Positions 42,823-51,784 of a stretch of DNA of 64,000 bases are shown piece by piece. The DNA is taken from the NCBI GenBank assembly GCA_963762735.1, contig CAVXMG010000006.1, positions 1 to 64,000 of the forward strand. Direction: 5' to 3'. This stretch comes from DASXKD01 sp963762735 (lineage in GTDB: Bacteria; Actinomycetota; Actinomycetes; Streptosporangiales; Streptosporangiaceae). The position numbers and the translations under genes were made by a program. A model generated the notes under the pieces. It did not search any database. It was not told the origin of the DNA and was given only the letters and a program-made list of their open reading frames with translations. The stretch's first letter is position 1. Every line of letters begins with the position of its first letter.

Positions 42823-43544
42823 CGCTCCACCAGGTACCAGCCGAGGGCGAGCCAGCCGAGCAGGACCACCGCGCGGCCGGGGGAGTTGGCCAGCACCGGG
42901 TCGGTCAGGGTGCTGACCGTCGGGTGGCTGTAGGAGTCCGTGGTGAGCGACGGCTGCTGCAGCAGCGCGCCGAGTTCCCACAGGCAGCCCGCGACGAGCA
43001 CGGCGACCCAGGCGAGCGTGCCGGCCACCGGCAGCCGCCCGCCGGCCGGGCGGACCCGGAGCGGGCCGTGCCAGCCGATCACCACCACGATCGTGCCGAG
43101 GCCGATGATGCCCGCCGTCGCGGGCCAGGAGTAGCGGCTGAACGAGCCCACCACCGCGGCGTAGACAGCGCCACCGGCCAGTAGCGCGCTGATGATCAGA
43201 AGCCGTCGGCGGCCGCCGGGCAGGCGGGCCGGCCGGGCCACGGGAGGGCTCTCCGATTCGGGGTGGCGCAGCGCGCGGCGGCCCGCGTCCCAGGCCAGCC
43301 CCACCGCCACGATGAGCATCAGCACACCGTCCACCGGCTTGCCGGAGATGGCGGTGAAGTATGCGATGGCGAGCAGCACCCAGACGACCGGCGCGCGAAG
43401 CCCGGCCAGGGCGGCCCGGGCCCGTCCGGGCGGCCGGGCCGGGACGGCCACCTCGGCGCATCCGGTGGACGCACCGCCGCTGCCGGTGCCCCGGTTCTGG
43501 GCTTGCCGGTCCTCCGGGCCCGGGGCAGCGCGGCTCACCTGCAC
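42819..43544 (-). CDS. Polytopic membrane protein coupled to DUF6186
   Basis: 241 residues. The first 45 are polar and Pro/Arg-rich; then about six hydrophobic helices follow (VVWVLLAIAYFTAISG, GVLMLIVAVGLAW, RLLIISALLAGGAVYAAVV, ATAGIIGLGTIVVVIGW, LAWVAVLVAGCLWELGALL, AVVLLGWLALGWYL). It is co-translated with the DUF6186 gene and divergent from the ammonia-lyase homologue. No family assigned. Confidence 0.75.
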   Translation of the reverse strand: MQVSRAAPGPEDRQAQNRGTGSGGASTGCAEVAVPARPPGRARAALAGLRAPVVWVLLAIAYFTAISGKPVDGVLMLIVAVGLAWDAGRRALRHPESESPPVARPARLPGGRRRLLIISALLAGGAVYAAVVGSFSRYSWPATAGIIGLGTIVVVIGWHGPLRVRPAGGRLPVAGTLAWVAVLVAGCLWELGALLQQPSLTTDSYSHPTVSTLTDPVLANSPGRAVVLLGWLALGWYLVER

Positions 43545-43764
43545 AAGCTAGCGCCACACAGACGGCCGCGAAAGCCCCGGGGAGCAGGGCCTGGCTGCGG
43601 GCTGGCAGTTGCGGGGAACGTATCGTTACGCCGGATCTTTTCCCGCGGTGCGTGGCAGCAACGTGCGCGGGGAGACAGGGCCGTTGCACGGTGCGCGGCG
43701 GCAGCGCGCGCGGGGGACAGAGGCCGGGCGCGGCGGCGGGGTGCACGGAAAGGGGACACGAGCC

Positions 43765-45234
43765 GTGACCAGCACAGTCGTGGTCATCGACGGGAAGTCG
43801 CTGAGCTGCGCCACGCTGGCGGCGGTGGCGCGCCAGCAGGCGGGCGTGGCCGTCGGCGAGCCGGCCGTGGCCGCGGCGCGGGCGGCCTGGCTGACGGGGC
43901 AGGACCTGGCCGCGCGGCAGCCGGTGTACGGCAGGAACACCGGAGTGGGCGCCAATCACGTGGTCGACCTCAGCGAGCGTGACCGGGCCGAGCACGGGAT
44001 ACGGCTGCTGCGCAGCCACGCCGCTGGCACCGGCCCGCTGCTGGCGCCCGAGGTGGCCCGCGCCATGCTCGCGGTGCGGCTCAACCAGCTCGGCGCCGGC
44101 GGCTCGGGCGTGGATCCGGCGCTGCTGCCCGTCCTGGCCGATGCCATCAACCGCGGCTTCACCCCGCCGGTCCCGATCTACGGCGCGATCGGCACCGGCG
44201 ACCTCACCGCGCTGGCCTCCACCGGGCTTTGCCTGCTCGGCGAGCGCGACTGGCAGGGCGGCACCGGGCCGCCGCCGCGGTTCGGCATCCGCACAAGCGA
44301 GGCACTCGGGTTCATCAACAGCAGCGCGGCCACCCTGGGCGAGGCCGCGCTGGCCTGCCACGACCTGGCCGCCCTGCTGCGGGCCGCCGTCCCGGTCGCG
44401 GGGCTGTCGCTGCTCGCGGTGCGTGGCTCGGCCGAGCCGTACGCCGAGGCGGTGCAGCTGGCCAGGCCGCACCCGGGCCAGCAGCGGGTCGCGGCGAGCA
44501 TGCGGGCGCTGCTCGCGGCGGGGCCGCCGGCCGCGGCACGGGTGCAGGACCCCTACGGGTACCGGGCGTTCCCCCAGGTCCACGGCCCCGCGCTGGACTC
44601 GGTCGAGCACGCCACAGGCGTACTTGAGCCCGAGCTCAACGGCAGTGCCGAGAACCCGCTGATCGACGTGGCGGGGCATGCGGCGTGGCATAACGGGAAC
44701 TTCCACGCCGCCTATGTGGGCCTGGCCCTTGACGCCATCCGCGCGGCGCTGTTCCAGACCGCGGCGCTGTCGGTGGCCAGGCTGGGCACCCTGATGGAAC
44801 CCTCGCTGACCACCCTGAACGCCTTCCTCGCGGAGGACCGGGCCAGCTCGGGCGTGATGATCCTGGAGTACGTGGCGCACTCCGCGGTCGCCGACATACG
44901 CCGCTTCGCCGCGCCCGCCGCCCTGGGCGGTGCGGTGCTCTCCCGCGGGGTGGAGGAGCACGCGGGCTTCGCCACCCAGTCGGCCCGGGCCACCAGCGAC
45001 ACCGTGGCCGCGTACCGGGCCGTGCTGGCCTGCGAACTGATCGCCGCGACCCGGGCGCTGCGGCTGCAGGCCCAGGTGCCGGCCGAGGGCGGCCTGCGCG
45101 AGGCCTACGACCTGGCCGATGCCGCGCTGGACCGGGCCACCGCCGACCGGCCGCTTGACGGCGACCTGGCCGCGGCGGACGGTGTGCTGGCCGGGCTGGC
45201 CGCGGTGGCGCCGTGGCTGGTGACGAGCCAATGA
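43765..45234 (+). CDS. Aromatic amino acid ammonia-lyase (HAL/PAL) homologue lacking the ASG triad
   Basis: 489 residues from GTG 43765. The HAL/PAL superfamily framework is clear: YGRNTGVGANHVVDL (catalytic Tyr region), NQLGAGGSGV, FINSSAATLGEAALA, QDPYGYRAFPQVHGP, LNGSAENPLI and GNFHAAYVGLA. At the MIO site, where active enzymes read GASGDL, this protein reads GAIGTGDLTALA (Thr144-Gly145), one residue shorter and without the Ala-Ser-Gly that cyclises to MIO. It may use another mechanism, another substrate or have lost lyase activity. The molybdenum hydroxylase operon starts about 100 bp downstream, so a shared catabolic route is possible. Confidence 0.82.
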   Translation: MTSTVVVIDGKSLSCATLAAVARQQAGVAVGEPAVAAARAAWLTGQDLAARQPVYGRNTGVGANHVVDLSERDRAEHGIRLLRSHAAGTGPLLAPEVARAMLAVRLNQLGAGGSGVDPALLPVLADAINRGFTPPVPIYGAIGTGDLTALASTGLCLLGERDWQGGTGPPPRFGIRTSEALGFINSSAATLGEAALACHDLAALLRAAVPVAGLSLLAVRGSAEPYAEAVQLARPHPGQQRVAASMRALLAAGPPAAARVQDPYGYRAFPQVHGPALDSVEHATGVLEPELNGSAENPLIDVAGHAAWHNGNFHAAYVGLALDAIRAALFQTAALSVARLGTLMEPSLTTLNAFLAEDRASSGVMILEYVAHSAVADIRRFAAPAALGGAVLSRGVEEHAGFATQSARATSDTVAAYRAVLACELIAATRALRLQAQVPAEGGLREAYDLADAALDRATADRPLDGDLAAADGVLAGLAAVAPWLVTSQ

Positions 45235-45333
45235 GGCGCTGAAGCCCCGGTCGTGGCAGGCTGTGGGGCAGGCTAGTCTTCCCCGCAGCCGGCGATCCAC
45301 GGCCAGGGGAACGCCAGAGACAACGGAGAGCCG

Positions 45334-47589
45334 ATGAGCATCATGGGCACGCGGGTTCTGCGGACCGAGGACCCACGACTGCTGACCCAAGGTGGCGTCT
45401 ACACCGACGACCTGCGCGTGCCGGAGCTGACCGGTGCGGCCTACGTCACCATCGTCCGCAGCCCCATCGCGCACGCGCTGATAACCGGCATCGACACCAG
45501 TGCCGCCACCGGCCTGCCCGGGGTGGTCGCCGTGCTCACCTCCGCCGATCTTCCCGCCCCGCCGGAGGACCGCGACGCCACGGCCGAGCCGCTGCTCGCG
45601 GCCGACCGGGTGCGCTACGTCGGCGAGCCGGTGGCCCTGGTCCTGACCGAGGGCCGCTACCAGGGCGAGGACGCGGCGGAACTGGTCAGCGTCGACTACG
45701 ACCCGCTGCCCGCGGTCCCCGGCATCGAGGAGGGCCTGACCGGCGAGACGCTGCTGTTCCCCGGCACGGAAAGCAACGTCCTCGGCACCGGGACGGCGGG
45801 CGAAGGCGACGACACCAGCTTCGACGGCTGCGACGTGGTGCTCGAGCGGACGATCGTGAACCAGCGGCTCGCCCCGGTCCCGCTGGAGCCGCGGGCGATG
45901 GCGGCAGCCTGGACCGGCGACCGGCTGACGATCTGGTCAAGCACCCAGAACGCACAGCTCGCGCGCGGCGCCATCGCCGGGACCCTGGGGATGGACCCGG
46001 CGACGGTGCGGGTGATCACGCCGGATGTGGGCGGCGGGTTCGGCGCCAAGGTCGCGGTGGACAGGGACGCCATCGCCGTCGCCTGGGCGGCCAAGCACAC
46101 CGGGCACGCGGTCCGCTGGATCGAGTCCCGCAGCGAGAACATGGTGGGCATGGTGCACGGCCGGGCCCAGCGGCAGACCTACAAGATCGGCGGGACGAGG
46201 GACGGCCAGGTGCTCGCCTACCAGCTCGACGTCGTACAGGACTGCGGTGCCTTCAACCGCCTCGGTGCGTTCCTGGCGCAGCTCACGGTCCTGATGGCGG
46301 CCGGGGTGTACGACCTCGCGCACGCGGGCGCCTCGTTTCGTGCCGTGGTGACCAACACCACGCCGATCGCCGCCTACCGGGGGGCAGGCCGGCCCGAGGC
46401 GGCCGCGGCGATCGAGCGGGCGATGGACGACTTCGCTGCCGAGATCGGCATGGACCCCGCGGAGGTGCGCCGGATCAATGTGGTGCCGCCGGACAAGTTC
46501 CCCTTCACCACCGCGACCGGCGCCACCTACGACACCGGCGAGTACGCGGCCGCGCTGGAGCGGGTGCTGGCCGCGGCCGGCTATCCGGCGCTGCGGGCCG
46601 AGCAGGCACGCCGCCGGGAGAGCGGCGACACCGTGCAGCTCGGCCTCGGGATCTCGGTCTACGTGGAGATCACCGCCGGGGACATGGGCGGGGAGACGGC
46701 CCGGGTGGTGGTCGACGGCACCGGCGCGGCGACCGTGTTCACCGGCAGCTCCGCGCACGGGCAGGGCCATCACACCGCCTGGGCCATGCTGGTACAGGAA
46801 GAGCTGGGCATCCCGATGGAGTCGATCACCGTCGTGCACGGCGACACCGACGCGATACCCGAGGCGATCGGCACCTTCGGGTCCCGGTCGCTGCAGCTCG
46901 GCGGGACCGCGGTGGTGCAGGCCGCGGGTGTGGTCAAGGAGCAGGCCAGGCGCCTGGCCGCGGAGATGATCGAGGCGGCAGAGGCGGACCTGGAACTCGA
47001 CACGGTGCGCGGCACCTGGCAGGTGCGCGGCGACCCGGCGTCCGCGCTGGGCTGGGGGCAGATCGCCGAGCGGGCCGGCCCGGACGGCCTGGCCGCCGAC
47101 GCCCGCTTCAATGCCAGCGCGCCGACGTTCCCGTTCGGCGCGCACCTGGCCGTGGTGGAGGTGGACACCGAGACCGGCAAGGCGACCCTGGTGCGGCACG
47201 TGACCGTGGACGACGCCGGGAGGATCCTCAACCCGGTGCTCGCCGAGGGCCAGCGGCACGGCGGCATAGCACAAGGTGTTGCGCAGGCGCTGCTGGAAGA
47301 GGTGCGTTACGATGCCGACGGAAACCCGCTGACCAGCACGCTGGTGGACTACGCGGCGATCACTGCGACCGAGCTTCCCTCGTTCGAGCTGGTCGCCAGC
47401 GAGACCCCGACACCGATCAACCCGCTGGGCGCCAAGGGGATCGGCGAGGCGGGGACCATCGGATCGACCCCGGCGGTGCTGAACGCCGTCATCGACGCCG
47501 TGTCCCACCTGGGCGTACGGCACATCGACATGCCGGCCACACCGGAAAAGGTGTGGGCCGCGATCAACGAAGCGAGGGCTGTCCGGTGA
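45334..47589 (+). CDS. Xanthine dehydrogenase/form II CoxL-type molybdopterin subunit
   Basis: 751 residues. It begins MGTRVLRTEDPRLLTQGG (typical CoxL/XDH start). Moco-binding motifs include VGEPVALVL, PLEPRAMAAAW, VTPDVGGGFGAK-like ITPDVGGGFGAK and GQGHHTAWAMLVQEELG. The active-site loop reads AYRGAGR (347-353), the form II signature rather than the AYxCSFR of true CO dehydrogenase. Near the end come NPLGAKGIGEAGTIG and the catalytic Glu (GIGEAG). It would hydroxylate an aldehyde, purine or N-heterocycle with water as oxygen source. The stop overlaps the 2Fe-2S subunit start (GTGA). Confidence 0.9.
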   Translation: MSIMGTRVLRTEDPRLLTQGGVYTDDLRVPELTGAAYVTIVRSPIAHALITGIDTSAATGLPGVVAVLTSADLPAPPEDRDATAEPLLAADRVRYVGEPVALVLTEGRYQGEDAAELVSVDYDPLPAVPGIEEGLTGETLLFPGTESNVLGTGTAGEGDDTSFDGCDVVLERTIVNQRLAPVPLEPRAMAAAWTGDRLTIWSSTQNAQLARGAIAGTLGMDPATVRVITPDVGGGFGAKVAVDRDAIAVAWAAKHTGHAVRWIESRSENMVGMVHGRAQRQTYKIGGTRDGQVLAYQLDVVQDCGAFNRLGAFLAQLTVLMAAGVYDLAHAGASFRAVVTNTTPIAAYRGAGRPEAAAAIERAMDDFAAEIGMDPAEVRRINVVPPDKFPFTTATGATYDTGEYAAALERVLAAAGYPALRAEQARRRESGDTVQLGLGISVYVEITAGDMGGETARVVVDGTGAATVFTGSSAHGQGHHTAWAMLVQEELGIPMESITVVHGDTDAIPEAIGTFGSRSLQLGGTAVVQAAGVVKEQARRLAAEMIEAAEADLELDTVRGTWQVRGDPASALGWGQIAERAGPDGLAADARFNASAPTFPFGAHLAVVEVDTETGKATLVRHVTVDDAGRILNPVLAEGQRHGGIAQGVAQALLEEVRYDADGNPLTSTLVDYAAITATELPSFELVASETPTPINPLGAKGIGEAGTIGSTPAVLNAVIDAVSHLGVRHIDMPATPEKVWAAINEARAVR

Positions 47590-48068
47590 AAGTGGCGATC
47601 GGCGTCAACGGCAGGCAGGTAGAGGCAGAGGTCGAGGACCGGCTGCTGCTCGCGCACTTCGTGCGCGAGGTGGCCGGCTTGACCGCTACGAACATCGGCT
47701 GCGACACGACCTCCTGCGGCGCGTGCACCGTGCTGCTGGACGGGGAGTCGGTGAAATCCTGCACCGTGCTCGCCGCCCAGGCGGACGGGCACGAGGTCAC
47801 CACCTGCGAAGGGCTGGCCGGAGCCGACGGCCGGTGGCACGCGGTGCAGCAGGGCTTCCACGCCGAGCACGGCCTGCAGTGCGGGTTCTGCACCCCGGGC
47901 ATGATGATGGCCGCCGTGTCGCTGCTCGCGGAGAACCCCGACCCCACCGAGGAAGAGGTCAGGACCGGGCTCGAGGGCAACATCTGCCGGTGCACCGGCT
48001 ATCACAACATCGTCAGGGCTGTGCTCGCCGCGGCCAGGAGCGGCCAGCCGGCGCAGGAGGCGTCATGA
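47586..48068 (+). CDS. 2Fe-2S subunit of the molybdenum hydroxylase
   Basis: 160 residues from GTG 47586. First cluster: NIGCDTTSCGACTVLLDGESVKSC. Second cluster: GLQCGFCTPGMMMAA and NICRCTGYHNIV. It transfers electrons from the molybdenum cofactor to FAD. The start overlaps the large-subunit stop and the stop overlaps the FAD-subunit start, a strict co-translated trio. Confidence 0.93.
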   Translation: MKVAIGVNGRQVEAEVEDRLLLAHFVREVAGLTATNIGCDTTSCGACTVLLDGESVKSCTVLAAQADGHEVTTCEGLAGADGRWHAVQQGFHAEHGLQCGFCTPGMMMAAVSLLAENPDPTEEEVRTGLEGNICRCTGYHNIVRAVLAAARSGQPAQEAS

Positions 48069-48883
48069 TCCCGGCGCCGTTCTCCTACCGGCGGGCCGAC
48101 ACCGTCGAGGAGGCACTCGATCTCGCCGTCGGCGCGGGCGAGGACGGCAAGTACCTGGCGGGCGGGCATTCCCTGCTGCCGCTGATGAAGCTGCGGTTCG
48201 CGGTGCCCGAGGTGCTCATCGACATCGGCCGGCTCGCGGAGCTTTCCTACATTCGCGACGAGGACGGCCACATCGCGATCGGGGCGCTGACCCGGCACCA
48301 CGACCTGGAGCATTCTGCGCTGCTTGCCGCCGAACTGCCGCTGCTCGCGCACGCCGCCGGGCAGGTCGGGGACCCGCAGGTCCGGCACCGGGGCACGATC
48401 GGCGGGGCGCTCGCGCACGGCGACGCCGCTTCAGACCTGCCCGCGGTGGCCCTGGCCCTGGACGCGACCCTGGTCGCCCGTGGGCCGTCGGGCAGCCGGG
48501 AGATCGCCGCGACGGAGTTCTTCAGCGGGCTGTTCGAGACCGCCCTGGAGCCCGGCGAACTGCTCACCGAGATCCGGATACCCAAGCCGGCGCAGCGGGG
48601 CTGGTCGTTCCAGAAGTTCACCAAGCGCGCCATCGACTGGGCGATCGTGGGAGTCGCCGTGCAGGGCGGCCAGGTGGCCCTGGTGAACATGGGCTCGGTC
48701 CCGATGCGGGCCATCGGCGTAGAGCAGGCCCTGGCCGCCGGGGCGGGGCTGGCCGACGCGGCGGCGCACGCCGCCGAGGGCGCCAGCCCGGTCGCCGACC
48801 TCGGCGCCAGCACGGCCTACCGGGAGCACCTGGCCCGGGTGCTGACCGCCCGCGCGCTCGCCGAGGCGGCCGGCCGCAACTGA
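48065..48883 (+). CDS. FAD-binding subunit of the molybdenum hydroxylase
   Basis: 272 residues from ATG 48065. It has the CoxM/XdhB FAD motifs YLAGGHSLLPLMKLRFA (AGGHSLLP) and RHRGTIGGALAHGDAASDLPA (TIGGxxxxxDxxxD), then the C-terminal CO dehydrogenase flavoprotein domain. It passes electrons to quinone, NAD+ or another acceptor. The gene order large-2Fe2S-FAD differs from the M-S-L order usual for genuine cox operons and supports a non-CO substrate. Confidence 0.92.
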   Translation: MIPAPFSYRRADTVEEALDLAVGAGEDGKYLAGGHSLLPLMKLRFAVPEVLIDIGRLAELSYIRDEDGHIAIGALTRHHDLEHSALLAAELPLLAHAAGQVGDPQVRHRGTIGGALAHGDAASDLPAVALALDATLVARGPSGSREIAATEFFSGLFETALEPGELLTEIRIPKPAQRGWSFQKFTKRAIDWAIVGVAVQGGQVALVNMGSVPMRAIGVEQALAAGAGLADAAAHAAEGASPVADLGASTAYREHLARVLTARALAEAAGRN

Positions 48884-49012
48884 GCCCCGCCTCCCAGGTG
48901 GTGGTGAAACCGGCGGCAAGGGTGCAGTGGTTCGCGATCAGCGGCCATTTTTCGCTGAGACCGCGCTGAGAGCGGGCCGGGATTGGCCGCGCTCATTGCT
49001 AGCGTCCCTCCC

Positions 49013-51784
49013 ATGAGCGTGCGGTGGCGCCCGCGGGGGCGGATCCTGAGCGCGGCCGCGGCCGTGGTGCTGTTTCTGGCGGGCGCGATCACGCTGGCCG
49101 CGGTGCTGCGGCAGCCAGCCCCGGTCACCGTCCGCACCGTGCGGATCGCGGCCGTGGACGGGCCGCGGGACAACCAGCACGTGGTGCTCGACGCCAGCTT
49201 CTACACCCCGGCAGGCCAGGGCCGGCTCCCGGCGATCCTGCTCGCGCCCGGGTTCGGGGAGACCAAGTACGCGGTCGCGCCGGAGGCCGAGTACCTGGCC
49301 CGGGCCGGTTTCGCCGTGCTCACCTGGTCCCCGCGCGGCACCGGCGCCAGCGGCGGGCAGATCGGGCTGGACTCGCCGGACTACGAGGTCAAGGACACCA
49401 GCCAGCTCGTGACCTGGCTGGCCCGCCAGCCCCGGGTGCTGCTCGACCGGCCGGGCGACCCCCGGGCTGGCATCGCCGGCACCTCCTATGGCGGCGGGCT
49501 GGCGCTGCTGGCCGCCGCCTACGACCACCGGATCGACGCGGTGGTGGCGCAGAGCGCCTGGAACAACCTGGCCAGCGCGCTGTTCCCGAACGCGGCGTCC
49601 GGCGGCCCGGCAAGCGGCGTGTTCGCCAGGCAGTGGGCCGGGTTGCTGTTCACCCAGGGCTCCGCCGGGTTCGGCGCCCCGCTGCCTGGCCCGGGCAGCG
49701 GGGTGGCGGCGGTCCGCCAGCATGTGCTGTGCGGGCGGTTCCTGCCCAGCATCTGCGCGATGTACCAGCAGGTCGCCCAGGCCGGGCAGGCGACACCGGC
49801 GGCGATCTCGCTGCTGCAGCGATCGAGCCCGGCGAGCGTCGCGGGCCGGATGGATGCCCCTGCGCTGCTGATCCAGGGCGAGCACGACTCGCTTTTCGGC
49901 CTCGGCCAGGCCAACGCGAACTACCAGGCGATCCGGCGCAACGGCGGACCCGCCGCCGTGGTCTGGTTCGCCGGCGGCCACGACGGCGGCGACCAGCAGA
50001 CCGGCTACGTGAACTCGCTCACCGCGGCCTGGTTCACCCGCTGGCTCGCGCCCGGGCGCGCGCCTGCCCGGGCGGGCACCGGGCAGCCCGGCTTCGCGGT
50101 GACCCGGGTGCTCGGCTTCGACCCGAACACCGGCGGGGTGACGCTCGGCACCGCGACGGCCGTGGCCTACCCGGGGCTGCGCGGCACCACCCGCACGCTG
50201 GTCCGGCTGACCGGCCCGGCGCAGGCGATCGACCACCCGCCCGGCGGCGCGCCCCCGTCGCTGTCCGGGTTCCCCGGCCTCGGCGCGCTCAGCGGGGCCA
50301 CGGGTGGGGGGACCAGCGGGCTCACCTTCGACATGCCGGGCCAGAGCGCCGCGTTCACCTCCGCCCCGCTGGCCGCCGCGCTCCAGGTCACCGGGTCCCC
50401 CACGGTCCGTATCCGGGTCAGCGGCGCGCCGCAGGTGACCCTGTTCGCCAAGGTCTACGACGTGGACCAGGCCGGTCACGCGACCCTGCCATACCAGCTC
50501 GTGGCGCCGCTTCGGGTCACCGGCGCCCAGGCGGGCCGGGTCGTCACGGTCGCGCTGCCCGCCATCGACTACAGCTTCTCCGCGGGCCACCGGCTGCGGC
50601 TGGTGCTGACCACGACCGACTTCGGCTACGCCACTCCTCCCGCCCCGGCGGTGTACCGGGTTTCGCTGGCCGGGCCCGGCGTCGTGGTGCCCGGCGACCC
50701 GGCGCTGGCCCTGGCCGGTGGCGGGCCGCCCGGATGGGCCTGGGCGGCGCCGCTGTGCGCCCTGGCCGCTGCGGTGCTCATCCTGGTGACCGCCCGGCGG
50801 CGCGGCGCGCAGGACCTCGTACCAGAGCTGGCCCAGGTCCCGCTGGAGATCACCGGGCTGGTCAAGCGGTACCGCGACGGCCAGCTCGCGGTGGACGGCC
50901 TGTCGCTGCGCGTGGAGCGCGGCCAGATACTCGGGCTGCTCGGGCCGAACGGCGCGGGCAAGACGACCACGCTGCGGGCCCTGATGGGCCTGATGCACCC
51001 GGACGAGGGCACGATCACCATCTTCGGCCGGCGGGTGCACCCCGGATCCCCGGCCCTGTCCCGGCTCGGCTCGTTCGTGGAGGGGCCGGGATTCCTGCCG
51101 CACCTGTCCGGCCGGGCCAACCTGGAGCTGTACTGGCGGGCCACCGGCCGCCCCCTGGACGGCCGGCACCTGGACGAGGTGCTGGGCCTGGCCGGCCTCG
51201 GGCCCGCCATCGACCGGCCGGTCCGCAACTACTCCCGCGGCATGTCCCAGCGGCTGGCCATCGCCCAGGCCATGCTCGGCCTGCCGGACCTGCTGGTGCT
51301 CGACGAGCCGATGAACGGCCTCGACCCGCCGCAGATCAGGGAGATGCGCGACGCGCTGCTCGGCTACGCGGCCGGCGGGCGCACCGTCATCCTGTCCAGC
51401 CACCTGCTCGCCGAGGTCGAGCAGACCTGCAGCCACGTGGTCGTGATGAACCAGGGCCGCCGCCTCGCGGCCGGGCCGGTGGCGGACATCATCGGCGACG
51501 GGGCGGCCCTGCTGGTCGGCACCACCGAGGCCGACCGCGCGGTGTCGGTGCTGCGCGGCCTGACCGGGATCGAGTCCGTGCGCCGGCACGCCGACGGCGT
51601 GCAGGTGCAGCCGAACGGCGTGCCCGCCGCCACCGTGGTCGCCGCGCTGGTCGGGGCCGGGATACCGGTGGACCGGGTCGGCCCGAGCCGGGGGCTGGAG
51701 GACGCGTTCCTCGCACTGATCGATGGGCAGGGGCCGCCCGTCGGCGAGGCGGGAGCGGACCCGGCGAAGGAGGGGACGTCGTGA
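49013..51784 (+). CDS. Peptidase S15-like hydrolase fused to ABC transporter ATPase
   Basis: 923 residues. An N-terminal membrane anchor (residues 11-33) leads to an alpha/beta hydrolase with nucleophile Ser158 (AGTSYGGG), Asp292 (GEHDSLF) and His323 (GGHDGGD); an Xaa-Pro-peptidase-like C-terminal jelly roll (about 350-560); a second membrane helix (about 575-597); then a complete ABC ATPase with P-loop GPNGAGKTTT, Q-loop region, signature YSRGMSQRLA and Walker B LLVLDEPMNGLDPP. Anchor and second helix place the hydrolase outside and the ATPase inside. The stop overlaps the permease start (GTGA). The fused exporter may cleave and export, or sense, an extracellular peptide or ester. Substrate unknown. 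Confidence 0.88.
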   Translation: MSVRWRPRGRILSAAAAVVLFLAGAITLAAVLRQPAPVTVRTVRIAAVDGPRDNQHVVLDASFYTPAGQGRLPAILLAPGFGETKYAVAPEAEYLARAGFAVLTWSPRGTGASGGQIGLDSPDYEVKDTSQLVTWLARQPRVLLDRPGDPRAGIAGTSYGGGLALLAAAYDHRIDAVVAQSAWNNLASALFPNAASGGPASGVFARQWAGLLFTQGSAGFGAPLPGPGSGVAAVRQHVLCGRFLPSICAMYQQVAQAGQATPAAISLLQRSSPASVAGRMDAPALLIQGEHDSLFGLGQANANYQAIRRNGGPAAVVWFAGGHDGGDQQTGYVNSLTAAWFTRWLAPGRAPARAGTGQPGFAVTRVLGFDPNTGGVTLGTATAVAYPGLRGTTRTLVRLTGPAQAIDHPPGGAPPSLSGFPGLGALSGATGGGTSGLTFDMPGQSAAFTSAPLAAALQVTGSPTVRIRVSGAPQVTLFAKVYDVDQAGHATLPYQLVAPLRVTGAQAGRVVTVALPAIDYSFSAGHRLRLVLTTTDFGYATPPAPAVYRVSLAGPGVVVPGDPALALAGGGPPGWAWAAPLCALAAAVLILVTARRRGAQDLVPELAQVPLEITGLVKRYRDGQLAVDGLSLRVERGQILGLLGPNGAGKTTTLRALMGLMHPDEGTITIFGRRVHPGSPALSRLGSFVEGPGFLPHLSGRANLELYWRATGRPLDGRHLDEVLGLAGLGPAIDRPVRNYSRGMSQRLAIAQAMLGLPDLLVLDEPMNGLDPPQIREMRDALLGYAAGGRTVILSSHLLAEVEQTCSHVVVMNQGRRLAAGPVADIIGDGAALLVGTTEADRAVSVLRGLTGIESVRRHADGVQVQPNGVPAATVVAALVGAGIPVDRVGPSRGLEDAFLALIDGQGPPVGEAGADPAKEGTS

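Noticed and set aside
42622..45474. 950-residue minus-strand open frame opposite the ammonia-lyase homologue
   Set aside because: Only its last 66 codons (the DUF6186 gene) are real; the rest is an antisense shadow of a high-GC gene with low-complexity His/Arg/Gly composition.
45334..48883. Genuine aerobic CO dehydrogenase
   Set aside because: The active-site loop is AYRGAGR, not AYxCSFR, and the gene order is large-2Fe2S-FAD, so a CO substrate is unlikely.
48938..51589. 883-residue minus-strand open frame
   Set aside because: Antisense shadow of the peptidase-ABC fusion; no domain or ribosome binding site.
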